Shown: one piece after another, positions 26,982 through 35,223 of the stretch
How the letters are laid out: every line of letters starts with the position of its first letter
Numbering within the stretch: the first letter of the stretch is position 1
Assembly (NCBI RefSeq): GCF_018623035.1
Contig: NZ_CP076023.1
Span: forward strand, 2,728,001-2,792,000
Source of the DNA: Cellulomonas dongxiuzhuiae
GTDB taxonomy: Bacteria > Actinomycetota > Actinomycetes > Actinomycetales > Cellulomonadaceae
DNA length: 64,000 nt
Direction of reading: 5' to 3'
Notes under the pieces: model-generated
The model's database searches: none
The model's input: only the letters and a program-made list of their open reading frames with translations
What the model was told of the DNA's origin: nothing
Program-made: the position numbers and the translations under genes

Positions 26982-27707
26982 ATGCGACGCCGCCGGTTCG
27001 AGGAGCTCGACCACCAGGAGACACCGATCGGCGCGGTCAGCCTGCGGCGCCGTATCGACCCGCGGACCGACGAGGACGTCTTCGAGGTCAAGCTCGACGA
27101 CGACTTCCTGATGTCCAGCATGTTCACGACGTCGGAGACCGAGCTCGCCCACGCCGCGCTCGCCCACGCCCCCGACCGCCCGCTCGACGTCGTCGTCGGG
27201 GGTCTCGGCCTGGGCTACACCGCGGCTGCCGTCCTCGACGACGAGCGGGTGCGCGAGCTCGTGGTGGTCGACGCGCTCGCCCCCGTGATCGGGTGGCACC
27301 GTGACGGGCTCGTCCCGCTCGGGCCGCGCCTCACCGGCGACCCGCGCTGCCGGCTCGTGCACCGCGACTTCTTCGGTCTCGTGCTCGGCACGGACGACGC
27401 CGACGACCCCGACGCCGCAGCGCTCTTCGACGTCGTCGCCGTCGACATCGACCACTCGCCGCGGCACCTCCTCCACGAGCGGCACGCGCCGTTCTACACC
27501 GACGAGGGCATCGGGCGCGTCGTCGCGCGGCTGCGCCCGGGCGGCGTCTTCGCGCTCTGGTCCGACGACGCGCCCGACGACGAGTACCTCGCACGGCTCC
27601 GGCGCGCCATGCCCGACGCCCGTGCCCAGGTCGTCACGTTCCCCGACGCCACCCGGACCGGGGAGGCCACCAGCACCGTGTACGTCGCGTCGGTGCCGCA
27701 GCCCTAG
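26982..27707 (+). CDS. Spermidine-synthase-like methyltransferase-fold protein
   Basis: This 241-residue protein has a class I SAM-type fold resembling polyamine aminopropyltransferases. The glycine loop is VVVGGLGLGYTAAAVLD (about residues 70-86), followed by an acidic VVVDAL, DVVAVDIDHSP and a LRPGGVFALWSDD segment. The N-terminal beta domain of true spermidine synthases is short here. Such stand-alone proteins are common in actinobacteria and their reaction is often untested. The ATG at 26982 has CAGAGT 7 nt upstream, a weak leaderless signal. Confidence 0.75.
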   Translation: MRRRRFEELDHQETPIGAVSLRRRIDPRTDEDVFEVKLDDDFLMSSMFTTSETELAHAALAHAPDRPLDVVVGGLGLGYTAAAVLDDERVRELVVVDALAPVIGWHRDGLVPLGPRLTGDPRCRLVHRDFFGLVLGTDDADDPDAAALFDVVAVDIDHSPRHLLHERHAPFYTDEGIGRVVARLRPGGVFALWSDDAPDDEYLARLRRAMPDARAQVVTFPDATRTGEATSTVYVASVPQP

Positions 27708-27743
27708 CCCTCGCCTCCGCACCCGGCGTCGGTCACGACTCAG

Positions 27744-27783
27744 CCCACCACGACTCAGCCGACCGGGGCGACGTCGTGGTGGG
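27744..27783 (+). terminator. Candidate hairpin terminator
   Basis: The 11-bp inverted repeat CCCACCACGAC (27744-27754) / GTCGTGGTGGG (27773-27783) with an 18-nt loop follows the spermidine-synthase-like gene. Confidence 0.45.
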
Positions 27784-27908
27784 CGCCCGCCGTGAACCCC
27801 GGACCCTCTCACGTCACGTCCTCGCGACAGCAGCTGCCGCTCCCCTGGCGCGGCAGCGCCGGTTGCGGCACCGTGGCCGCGCACCCCGTCGACCCACCGG
27901 AGGCCCCC

Positions 27909-28253
27909 ATGACGAGCACCGTGACCGACCCGACCGTCGCCGCCTTCCTGGCGGCGACCAACGGCTCCGACGCCCGCGGACTCGAGGCGCTCTTCGCACC
28001 GGGCGCCGTCGTGACCGACAACGGCATCGAGTTCACCGACGCGGGCGCGATCGCGACGTGGATCGCGGACGACGTCGTGGGCTCGCACATCACCTTCGAG
28101 CCGGTCGAGTACACGGGCGGCGCCGTCCCGGTCCTGGTGGCCGACGGGGACGGGACCTTCCACGGCGGCGTGCGCGGGCCGTTCCGCTTCGAGCTGCGGT
28201 TCGTGCCGCAGGAGGGGCGGATCGCACGCCTCGACATCCGACCCCTGCACTGA
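27909..28253 (+). CDS. SnoaL/NTF2-like fold protein
   Basis: This 114-residue protein has the pattern of the SnoaL-like/NTF2 superfamily: an N-terminal helix (VAAFLAATNGSDARGLEALFAPGAVVTDNG) followed by a curved beta sheet ending in IARLDIRPL. Members range from cyclases to isomerases and many have no known substrate. The ATG at 27909 has GGAGG 6 nt upstream. It is monocistronic as far as visible. Confidence 0.8.
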   Translation: MTSTVTDPTVAAFLAATNGSDARGLEALFAPGAVVTDNGIEFTDAGAIATWIADDVVGSHITFEPVEYTGGAVPVLVADGDGTFHGGVRGPFRFELRFVPQEGRIARLDIRPLH

Positions 28254-29133
28254 GCAACGGCGCCGGGCAGCCGCGGCGCTCGGATCACACCCACAGGGGG
28301 CTCGGGACCCGTGGTCCTACGACCGACATCCTGGGTGGTGCGCGTCCGCCCCGTCACCGCCCACAGTCAGGACCGACGTTGAGCGAACCGGCCATCCCGG
28401 CACCGTCGACCGATCGCTCCTCGGGCCTCGTCGACGCGATCGACCAGATCGAGCGCCTCCGCTCGCGCGTAGAGGCGGCCGTCGCACGCCTCGGTGGCAC
28501 CGTTACCCCCGCCGTGGGTCCGGGCTGACGACGCGGCTCGGCATCGCGCCACCGACGTGGGGCACCGAGGCGCTCGACTGCCGCCATGGATTCAAGGACC
28601 TCTGGCAGCACCGCTCCGGATTTGTGGCCTACACCCGCGGGTGGCCACCCTTCTGTGTCACCGTCGACTGGGTGGCGGCAGCGCTGCTTGTCGTCGCCCT
28701 CGCCGCAGGGACTCCCCTGCGCTGACCCTGCACGGTCGTAGCCCGTCATGACCACCGACAAGCTCGCTACGAGCACAGCTGGGTGACGAGGCCGCGGCGA
28801 CGATCGGGAAGTCGCCGACCGAAAGTGACCAGGGTCGGTGCCGACCCTTCGAAGGCCGACGCCGACGCCGGCGAGAGACACCCGAGGTCCTGGTCCGAGA
28901 GTCAGGCAGCCGCGTCGCGTCGGCAAGCGAAGGCGCCGCCGACAACCGGGGGAAACGTCCGACTTTCGGCACGGCCGGATCGGTGAGGCACCGACCGTCC
29001 CAGGTCCCGTGCGTGCTTGCGTGCGTGCATGTAATAGCCCTCCGGGAATGCCACTCAGGGCGGTGGATCGCTTCGGACCAAACATCTCCGCTGTGCAGGA
29101 GGTCGAATTCGCCCGCTTCAGGCTCCCGGTTGT
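28254..29133. other. 880-bp gap without a confident gene, decayed-looking
   Basis: No open frame here has a recognisable product, and GC and codon bias fall compared with the flanks. The only parts with coding-like bias are the short frames at 28379-28725. The stretch 29005-29030 contains a low-complexity GTGCGTGC-type run. I see no RNA gene or attachment repeat. It looks like the eroded left side of the small accessory region that continues to 30833. Confidence 0.5.
28379..28725 (+). pseudogene. Possible small or frameshifted gene remnant, unrecognised
   Basis: A TTG-started frame at 28379-28528 encodes 49 residues with a helical, coding-like segment (LVDAIDQIERLRSRVEAAVARLGG). Directly after its stop, a shifted frame continues with fairly GC-rich third positions through a hydrophobic segment (VDWVAAALLVVALAAG) to TGA at 28723. 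One frameshift would join them into a protein of about 115 residues. I do not recognise it. Either the first part alone is a tiny gene or the whole is a remnant. Confidence 0.25.
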
Positions 29134-30165
29134 TCAAGCGACGTTGGTGGCCGGGACGAGGGTGGGATCGGGTCCTGCGTCGATGATCTGCTTGAGCAGA
29201 TCGAGGCCGGGACGGTCTACAGATCGGTTGTTGGCGTTGAGGATGACGATTGCGGCGTCGTGTTCAGGCGCTATTGCCAGCAGACTGCGATAGCCGCCGG
29301 TGCCACCGTTGTGGAACATGACCGGATACTGGCTGCGGGGCAGGTTGGTTCCGATCCACCCGGGATGGATTGCGGCTCTCGCGTTGACGCGGTGCGCGGT
29401 GGCGCGATTTAGAGCGATGGCTTCGGCGAGTGCCTCCGGTGCGGGGCCGAGGTGGGCCTGCGCGAACTTGAGCAGATCGGGAACCGTGGAGTGCAGGCCG
29501 CCGGCACCCGCAAGGGCGGCCAGGTGCCAGGGTGGGCGTGGTCGTCCCGTGCGGGAATGGCCCGGGGCCAGCTGGGCTAAGCCTTCGGGGTCCAGACCCA
29601 CGCGGGTGTCGCTCATGCCCAAGGGCCGGCAGATCTCGTCCTGAACCAACGTGTCGTAGTCATTGCCGGTCCGGCGTGCAAGGACGAGTCCCAGCAAGCC
29701 GGCACCGAGGTTGGAGTAGTGAAAGCGAGCGCCCGGCACCGATCGCAGACGGGTGCGCCGCAATCCGTCCATCAGGAGTTCCCCTGTACAGCCGGCGTAC
29801 GGGTCGGATCGAAACAGGCCCCGGGCCAGGAGTCCCTTCGGCAGGCTTGGAAGACCAGAAGTGTGGCAGGCCAAGTGCCTCAGCCTGATGACTTCACCGC
29901 CGCGGTCCGGAGCCTTGATGTCGCGAGGTAGGAGGTCGTTCAGCGGTTGGTCCAGCTCGACGACACCGCGCACGACGAGTTGGGCCAAGGCAAGCGCGGT
30001 GAACGTCTTGGTAACGGAACCGATCTCAAACGACGTGCCGGGATCTGCGCCGTGCACTGCGGAGTGCCCGCGGTGCAGGGCGCCCACCATGACGACACCA
30101 CGCTGCTTGGCGCCGAGTCGATCCGCTGTTCGTCCTGCCAGATCGTCGAGGAGCGAGTTCGTCAT
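29134..30165 (-). CDS. Serine hydrolase of the beta-lactamase / penicillin-binding protein family
   Basis: This 343-residue protein has the class C beta-lactamase-type active site: SVTK (Ser50, Lys53), YSN (150-152) and HNGGTGG (285-291) in place of the KTG box. No signal peptide is visible at either start, so it may be cytoplasmic; an esterase or peptidase role is as likely as drug resistance. ATG 30165 is preferred, with GGAGG 7 nt upstream. ATG 30171 overlaps the HTH gene stop (ATGA) but would leave 1 nt to that SD. GC and codon bias are lower than in the flanks, suggesting acquisition. Confidence 0.82.
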   Translation of the reverse strand: MTNSLLDDLAGRTADRLGAKQRGVVMVGALHRGHSAVHGADPGTSFEIGSVTKTFTALALAQLVVRGVVELDQPLNDLLPRDIKAPDRGGEVIRLRHLACHTSGLPSLPKGLLARGLFRSDPYAGCTGELLMDGLRRTRLRSVPGARFHYSNLGAGLLGLVLARRTGNDYDTLVQDEICRPLGMSDTRVGLDPEGLAQLAPGHSRTGRPRPPWHLAALAGAGGLHSTVPDLLKFAQAHLGPAPEALAEAIALNRATAHRVNARAAIHPGWIGTNLPRSQYPVMFHNGGTGGYRSLLAIAPEHDAAIVILNANNRSVDRPGLDLLKQIIDAGPDPTLVPATNVA

Positions 30166-30167
30166 CG

Positions 30168-30398
30168 TCATGCCTCCGACCGGCCGAACAGGCGCCGGCC
30201 GCCGTACTTCTTGTGAACGGCCTGCTTCGACACGCCCAGCGCCTCGGCAATCTGCGTCCACGTGGTCCCTGACACGCGGGCGCGGTGCACCAGGACCTCT
30301 TCGTGTCCTTCCAGTCGGCGGCGCAGCGCGGTGGTCTCGCGCAGTGCTTGGAGCGGATCGCTGTTCCCGGTGATACGGGCAAGGTCAACATCGGTCAT
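30168..30398 (-). CDS. Small HTH regulator of the serine hydrolase gene
   Basis: This 76-residue protein has a C-terminal helix-turn-helix (TTWTQIAEALGVSKQAVHKKYGG) after a charged helix. Such minimal HTH proteins commonly control the gene next to them. The ATG has no Shine-Dalgarno. TACGGT lies 7 nt upstream, so the mRNA is probably leaderless. Two identical palindromes cover the -10 and -35 regions, which points to autorepression. Its stop lies in ATGA or just upstream of the hydrolase start, so both are co-expressed. Confidence 0.82.
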   Translation of the reverse strand: MTDVDLARITGNSDPLQALRETTALRRRLEGHEEVLVHRARVSGTTWTQIAEALGVSKQAVHKKYGGRRLFGRSEA

Positions 30399-30399
30399 G

Positions 30400-30446
30400 A
30401 AGTCAACCGTAGTTGACTTTCGGGAAGACGGTCAACTCATGTTGAC
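30400..30446 (-). promoter_or_regulatory. Twin palindromic operators over a leaderless promoter
   Basis: Two copies of GTCAAC-N4-GTTGAC lie at 30402-30417 (extended arms 30400-30419) and 30431-30446, centres 29 bp apart. On the minus strand the -35 TTGACC falls in the distal palindrome, and the -10 TACGGT (30406-30411) overlaps the proximal one, with an 18-bp spacer. The predicted start of transcription is at or next to the ATG at 30398. Confidence 0.65.
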
Positions 30447-30457
30447 GCCCACCCGAC

Positions 30458-30605
30458 GATCCGGGCGGGTTGGCGCAGCGCGCGCGGATCGTGCTGCTCG
30501 CCGCGGACGGGCGTCAAACCGCGCGGTCGGGCGGATTGACCGCCGTGGCGAGCGCGTCGCCGGAGGTTGGGCAGCGGATCGCGGCGGAGCGGGCGACCGG
30601 CTAGA
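30458..30605 (+). pseudogene. IS630-family-like transposase N-terminal remnant
   Basis: The frame from 30458 reads LAQRARIVLLAADGR at 30470-30514, closely resembling the start of IS630-type transposases. After a frame change near 30512 it continues SNRAVGRI, matching the usual 'SNREIARRLGV' HTH. The rest is eroded, and no terminal inverted repeats or DDE core can be seen. It is a dead fragment marking past transposition beside the tRNA gene. Confidence 0.5.
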
Positions 30606-30778
30606 CGTGCCCCGTTCCATCCGCGCGCGGCACCGCTGTCCGCCGTCCGCCAATCGGATGCCACGGAGGAGGCGCTCGAGCCGCCAAGCGCCGCTGGAGA
30701 CCCCAGTCCTGGCGGTCTGGATCGGTCTGGCGCGGTCCCACAATGGGCTGAGAGCCCGCCGTTTGCCCACACCAACGC

Positions 30779-30816
30779 CAGAGGCCCTCCCGATCCGAAG
30801 ATCGAAAGGGCCTCTG
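30779..30816 (-). terminator. Terminator downstream of tRNA-fMet
   Basis: The minus-strand hairpin has a 10-bp outer stem CAGAGGCCCT / AGGGCCTCTG, and an inner CGATC-TTCG-GATCG stem with a TTCG tetraloop. It lies about 18 nt after the tRNA 3' end. Confidence 0.75.
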
Positions 30817-30820
30817 AACT

Positions 30821-30837
30821 GCTACTTCACAAGTAGC
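30821..30837. repeat. Perfect palindrome overlapping the tRNA 3' end
   Basis: GCTACTT-CAC-AAGTAGC spans the last four bases of the tRNA gene and its trailer. In the precursor it could pair the trailer with the 3' end and affect processing. Confidence 0.6.
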
Positions 30838-30907
30838 GGGGGCAGGATTTGAACCTGCGACCTCTGGGTTATGAGCCCAGCGAGCTACCGAGCTGCTCCA
30901 CCCCGCG
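30834..30907 (-). tRNA. tRNA-fMet (initiator, anticodon CAU)
   Basis: This is a 74-nt cloverleaf with the anticodon CAT at 30871-30873. Initiator hallmarks are visible: the three consecutive G-C pairs at the end of the anticodon stem (GGG/CCC around CTCATAA) and an unpaired first acceptor position (C1 opposite U72). CCA is not encoded. The promoter is at 30919-30947 and the terminator at 30779-30816. Confidence 0.95.
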
Positions 30908-30918
30908 TCGGTGTCTTA

Positions 30919-30947
30919 ACCATACGTCAGGTGTGCCGGGCGTCCAA
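30919..30947 (-). promoter_or_regulatory. Promoter of tRNA-fMet
   Basis: Minus strand: -35 TTGGAC (30942-30947), a 17-bp spacer and -10 TATGGT (30919-30924), about 11 nt before the tRNA 5' end. It overlaps the last codons of the EamA-family gene, so that gene and the tRNA are transcribed in the same direction. Confidence 0.6.
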
Positions 30948-31928
30948 ATCGGTTCCCTGGTCAGGGGCCGTGACGGCCGTCACGGCGTCGGCGGGCGCGC
31001 CCGGACGGACCACCTCCGGACGCGGGCGCGCACGCTGCGCGATCACCACCCCGAGCACGACCACGAGCCCACCGACGGGCTCGTACCAGTGCAGCTGCTC
31101 GCCCAGCAGGACGATCCCGAGCAGGACACCGACCAGCGGCGTCAGGTACGTGACGGTGGACGCCCGCTGCGGGCCCCAGGCGTCGATGATGCGCGCCATC
31201 CACACGTACGCCAGACCGGTCCCGAGCGCCCCGAGCGCGACCATGGACAGGACCACAGGCCAGGTCAGGTGCACCGGTCCGGTCGCGACCAGGGGCGATG
31301 CGAGGGTCAGGAGCAGCGCACCTGCGCTCACCTGCCCGGCGGCCACGGTCTCCGGAGGCAGCCGCAGCGGCACGACGAACCGGCGCTGGTACGTCGTGCC
31401 CAGGCCGTAGCAGGCGGTCGCACCCAGGCACGCGAGCACGGCGGGCAGCGGCGCGGCCGTGGCCACGTCCGCGAGGTACGCCCACGGTCCCACCACGACG
31501 ACGACGCCCATGCCACCCACGGCGAGCCCCACGCGCTGCACGGCCGTGAGCCGCTCGACGGGCAGCAGCACCGCGACGGCCGCCGCGGTCATGAGCGGCG
31601 TCGTCGCGTTGAAGATGCTCGACAGGCCGGACGCGAGGTGCTGGCCCGCCCACGCGAACAGCAGGTACGGGACGAGGCACAGCAGCACGCCCAGCACGGT
31701 CAGGTGCCCCCACGTGCGCCGGTCGCGCGGCCACGGCCGACGCGCCACGGCCATGACGACGACGAGCGTGAGCGCACCCAGCAGCAGTCGCGAGAGGGCG
31801 ACCTGCGCAGGCGAGAGCCCGTCCAGCCCCACCTTCATGAACAGGAAGCTCGAGCCCCACACGAGCGCCCCGCCGAGGTACTGGGCGAGGACGCGGTTGT
31901 CAGCGGTCACGCCCCGAGGGTCCCTCAC
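30927..31928 (-). CDS. EamA/DMT-superfamily transporter
   Basis: This 333-residue protein has about ten membrane helices in two EamA repeats, for example LGGALVWGSSFLFMKVGL at the start of the first and the GLGTTYQRRF region at the start of the second. It is a drug/metabolite or amino-acid exporter of unknown substrate. GTG 31928 is the longest start; GTG 31910 (VTADNRVLAQYLGG) is an equally good alternative closer to the first helix. The tail is hydrophilic and Ala/Asp-rich. Confidence 0.88.
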   Translation of the reverse strand: MRDPRGVTADNRVLAQYLGGALVWGSSFLFMKVGLDGLSPAQVALSRLLLGALTLVVVMAVARRPWPRDRRTWGHLTVLGVLLCLVPYLLFAWAGQHLASGLSSIFNATTPLMTAAAVAVLLPVERLTAVQRVGLAVGGMGVVVVVGPWAYLADVATAAPLPAVLACLGATACYGLGTTYQRRFVVPLRLPPETVAAGQVSAGALLLTLASPLVATGPVHLTWPVVLSMVALGALGTGLAYVWMARIIDAWGPQRASTVTYLTPLVGVLLGIVLLGEQLHWYEPVGGLVVVLGVVIAQRARPRPEVVRPGAPADAVTAVTAPDQGTDLDARHT

Positions 31929-32107
31929 GGCACCGACATCGCGACAGCCGCAACACCGCCATCGACCGCCGGATCTGCGTCACACCGGGTCGGGCGGCCG
32001 TCGGCGCCGTCACACCGGCCCCGCCGCGCGCCGCGCCGACCGCACCCGGGCACGACGACACCCGCCGCACCGCGCCTCGAGGGCGGGTGGGCGGGCGTCG
32101 GGGGCGG

Positions 32108-35100
32108 TCAGCCCGCCAGTCGCTCCTCCGCGGCGATCGCGTCGGCGATCGCCTGGTCGAGGCGGTCCTGCGCCTCGCCGTACGCGGCGAAGTCCTGCTC
32201 CGCGAGCGCCTCCTGGCCGTCGGCGATCGCCTGGCGTGCGCGCTGCAGCGCCTCGTCCAGCGCCGTGCGGGCGTCCGGGTCGGCCGTCGCGCCGGCGTCG
32301 GGCGTGGCCGCGTCGGTCGGCGCCGGCGTGGCCGCGTCCGTCGGTTCGTCACCGGTGTCCTCCCCGCCGGTGTCCTCCCCACCCGGGGCGGGCACCGGTT
32401 CGGCCCCGGCGTCCCCGGCGTCCGCACCGGAGTCACCGCCGAACACCTGGTCGAGCGCACCGTCGAGCGTCTCGGCGAACCCGATCTCGTCACCGAACGA
32501 GACCAGCACGCGCTGCAGCAGGGGGAACGTCGTCCCGCTGGCCGCCTGCACGTACACGGGCTGCACGTACAGCAGACCGCCGCCCACCGGCAGCGTCAGC
32601 AGGTTGCCGCGCCGCACCGTGGAGTCACCGCGCTGCAGGATGTTCAGCTCGTTGGACACCCGCGGGTCGGCCGTGAAGTTGGCGCTGGCCTGGCCGGGCC
32701 CGGGCACGGTGGAGTCGCGTGGCAGCTCGAGCAGGCGCATCTTGCCGTACGTCTCGGAGACCTCGCCCGGCGTGTTGCCGGCCTCGGCGTCCACCGCGAG
32801 GTACCCGGTGAGGACGTTGCGGGCGTTGCCGCCCCCCGGGATGAACGTCGACATCAGCGAGAACGTCGCCTCGTCCTCCCCCGGCATCTGCAACGTCAGG
32901 TAGTACGGCGGCTGCGGCACGTCGGAGTTGGTCGCCGTCGGGTCGCCCGGGTTCTGCCAGAAGTCGTTCCCGGAGAAGAAGCCCGCCGCGTTGGTGACGT
33001 GGTACTGCCCCAGCAGCGCCCGCTGGACCTTGAACAGGTCCTCCGGGTACCGGATGTGGCTCATGAGGTCGCCCGAGATCTCGGACATCGGCTGCAGCGA
33101 CGTCGGGAAGACCTTCGTCCACGCCTGCAGGATCGGGTCCTCGGTGTCCCACGCGTACAGGTCGACCGAGCCGTCGTAGGCGTCCACCGTGGCCTTCACC
33201 GAGTTGCGGATGTAGTTGACCTGCTTGGGCAGCAGCGCCTGCACGGTGCTGCTGCGCTCGGTGAGCGAGTCCGTCGTCGCGTCCTCGAGCGAGCGGACGG
33301 CGGCGTACGGGTACTGGTCCGACGTCGTGTAGCCGTCGATGATCCACTTGACGCGACCGTCCACGACGGCCGGGTACACGCGACCGTCGAGGTCGAGGTA
33401 CGGCGCGATCTTCGCGACACGGTCCCGCGGGTCCCGGTCGTAGAGGATCTGCGAGCTCTCGTTCACGCGCTCGGAGAACAGGATCTGCTCGTCGCCGAAC
33501 TTCAGCGCGTACAGGGCCTTGTTCCACAGCCCGCCGACCGACGGGCCGGCGGAGTCCTCCTCCGTCGGGAAGCGGTACGGCACCGACCCGGTGCCCGTGT
33601 CGTCGTCCGGGTAGTCGAACTCCCAGCCGTCCGTGCCCTCGGGCCCGCCGACGATCGAGTACTCGGGCGACGACTGACCGAAGTAGATGCGCGGCTCGTA
33701 CTCGCCCAGCGCGCCCTGCGAGGGGATGCCGCCCTCCCAGAAGGCGGGCGCGCCACGCGCGCCGCGCGTGTTGCCGTACGCGGCCACGACACCGAACCCG
33801 TGGGTGTACACCGTGGTGTCGTTGGTCCAGTTGCGCTGCCCCGCGTTGAGGCCGTCGAGGTCGAGCTCGCGGACCGCGATGACCGTGTCACGGCTCTCGC
33901 CGTCGATCATGTAGCGGTCGACCGACAGCGAGTCGGGGAAGTCGTAGAACCCGCGGATCTGCTGCAGCTGCTTGAACGACGGCGAGACGATGTTGGGGTC
34001 GAGCAGCCGGATGGACGCGGTGGTCTCGGCGTTCTCGCGCAGCGCACCGGGCTCGGCCGTGACGTTCGCGTCGTACTCGCTGATCTCGACGTCGTCGAGG
34101 TCGTAGGCCGCCAGCGTGGCGTCGATGTTGCGCTGGATGTACTCCGACTCCGCGTCCTGCTGGTTCGGCTGCACCTGGAACCGCTGCACGATCGCGGGGT
34201 ACACGCCACCGACGACGATCGCCGCGACGACCATGAGGCCGACGCCGATCGCCGGCAGGCGCCAGTTGCCGCTGAACGCGGTCGCGACGAACGCGGCTGC
34301 GACGACCACGGCCGCGACGGCCAGGATCGCCTTCGACGGGATCACCGCGTGCACGTCGGTGAAGCCGGCGCCCTGCCAGCGCTGCTCACCGGTCTGCTGC
34401 TTCGTGAGGATCGAGTACCGGTCGAGCCAGTAGCTGGCGGCGACGAGCAGCAGCACGAGCGCGCCCAGCACCGACAGGTGCACGCGCGCGGCGCGCGTCG
34501 TCCGCGGACCGCCCGCACCGCCACCGATCCGCAGGCCGCCGTACAGGTAGTGCGTGGCGACGGCCGCCACCGTCGAGAGCACCAGGACCGCCATGAGGAA
34601 CGACACGACGAACCGCAGACCCGGCAGCGTGAACAGGTAGAAGCCCAGGTCGACACCCCACTGCGGGTCCTTCACGCCGACCGGCTCGCCCTTGAGCCAG
34701 AGCTGGACGGTGCTCCACTGCTGGGATGCCGCACCGCCCGCGAACAGGCCGAGGACGACCGGGCCGACCACGAGGACGAGCCGGCGCAACGGCTCGATGG
34801 CCTCGCGGTACTGGTCCAGGTTGGCCTGCTCCTGCGTCGACGGCGCGTAGACCGGACGGGCGCGGTAGCCGTAGTTGAGCGAGAAGCCGACGCCCGCGGC
34901 CATGACCGCGAAGCCGGCCACGAACAGCAGGCCGCGCGTCACCCACTCGGTGCGCAGGACCTCGGTGAACCCGAGCTGCGAGTACCAGAGCACCTCGGTC
35001 CAGACCTGCGCGAGGACCAGGAGCAGCACGACGAGCACGGCGAGCGTGATCAGTGTCGGGACCAGGGGGCCGCGGCGGCGAGGCGCGACAGGTCGAGGGC

Positions 35101-35122
35101 GGGGCGGGGAGGCGAAGGTCAC
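32108..35122 (-). CDS. UPF0182 (COG1615) large membrane protein
   Basis: This 1004-residue protein is the usual size for UPF0182. The N-terminal about 330 residues hold roughly seven membrane helices. A large extracellular domain follows, with conserved stretches such as LLDPNIVSPSFKQLQQIRGFY and MSHIRYPEDLFKVQR, then an acidic, Pro/Thr/Asp-rich tail and a final helical segment. The function is unknown. From memory the homologue in M. tuberculosis is Rv3193c, next to the ylbL homologue as here. The GTG at 35122 has GAGGACC about 10 nt upstream. Confidence 0.95.
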   Translation of the reverse strand: MTFASPPRPRPVAPRRRGPLVPTLITLAVLVVLLLVLAQVWTEVLWYSQLGFTEVLRTEWVTRGLLFVAGFAVMAAGVGFSLNYGYRARPVYAPSTQEQANLDQYREAIEPLRRLVLVVGPVVLGLFAGGAASQQWSTVQLWLKGEPVGVKDPQWGVDLGFYLFTLPGLRFVVSFLMAVLVLSTVAAVATHYLYGGLRIGGGAGGPRTTRAARVHLSVLGALVLLLVAASYWLDRYSILTKQQTGEQRWQGAGFTDVHAVIPSKAILAVAAVVVAAAFVATAFSGNWRLPAIGVGLMVVAAIVVGGVYPAIVQRFQVQPNQQDAESEYIQRNIDATLAAYDLDDVEISEYDANVTAEPGALRENAETTASIRLLDPNIVSPSFKQLQQIRGFYDFPDSLSVDRYMIDGESRDTVIAVRELDLDGLNAGQRNWTNDTTVYTHGFGVVAAYGNTRGARGAPAFWEGGIPSQGALGEYEPRIYFGQSSPEYSIVGGPEGTDGWEFDYPDDDTGTGSVPYRFPTEEDSAGPSVGGLWNKALYALKFGDEQILFSERVNESSQILYDRDPRDRVAKIAPYLDLDGRVYPAVVDGRVKWIIDGYTTSDQYPYAAVRSLEDATTDSLTERSSTVQALLPKQVNYIRNSVKATVDAYDGSVDLYAWDTEDPILQAWTKVFPTSLQPMSEISGDLMSHIRYPEDLFKVQRALLGQYHVTNAAGFFSGNDFWQNPGDPTATNSDVPQPPYYLTLQMPGEDEATFSLMSTFIPGGGNARNVLTGYLAVDAEAGNTPGEVSETYGKMRLLELPRDSTVPGPGQASANFTADPRVSNELNILQRGDSTVRRGNLLTLPVGGGLLYVQPVYVQAASGTTFPLLQRVLVSFGDEIGFAETLDGALDQVFGGDSGADAGDAGAEPVPAPGGEDTGGEDTGDEPTDAATPAPTDAATPDAGATADPDARTALDEALQRARQAIADGQEALAEQDFAAYGEAQDRLDQAIADAIAAEERLAG

Positions 35123-35223
35123 AGCGTTGCGGTCCTCGATGTTGGGCGGGCGGCTGGGGCGCGACACGCGCCTGACCAGACGAACGGGCGTGACGGCCCC
35201 CAGGTTCCCACACGGGTGGGACG

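Noticed and set aside
28354..29085. 243-codon minus-strand frame in the 28.3-29.1 kb gap
   Set aside because: Composition and codon use are not coding-like and no motif is recognisable; treated as non-coding or decayed.
29134..30171. Secreted antibiotic-resistance beta-lactamase
   Set aside because: The active-site boxes fit the family, but there is no signal peptide and HxG-type third box variants include many esterases; resistance is not claimed.
28254..30907. Integrated element with attachment sites at tRNA-fMet
   Set aside because: I could not find a direct copy of the tRNA 3' end near 28.2-29.1 kb and no integrase is present, so no att sites are claimed.
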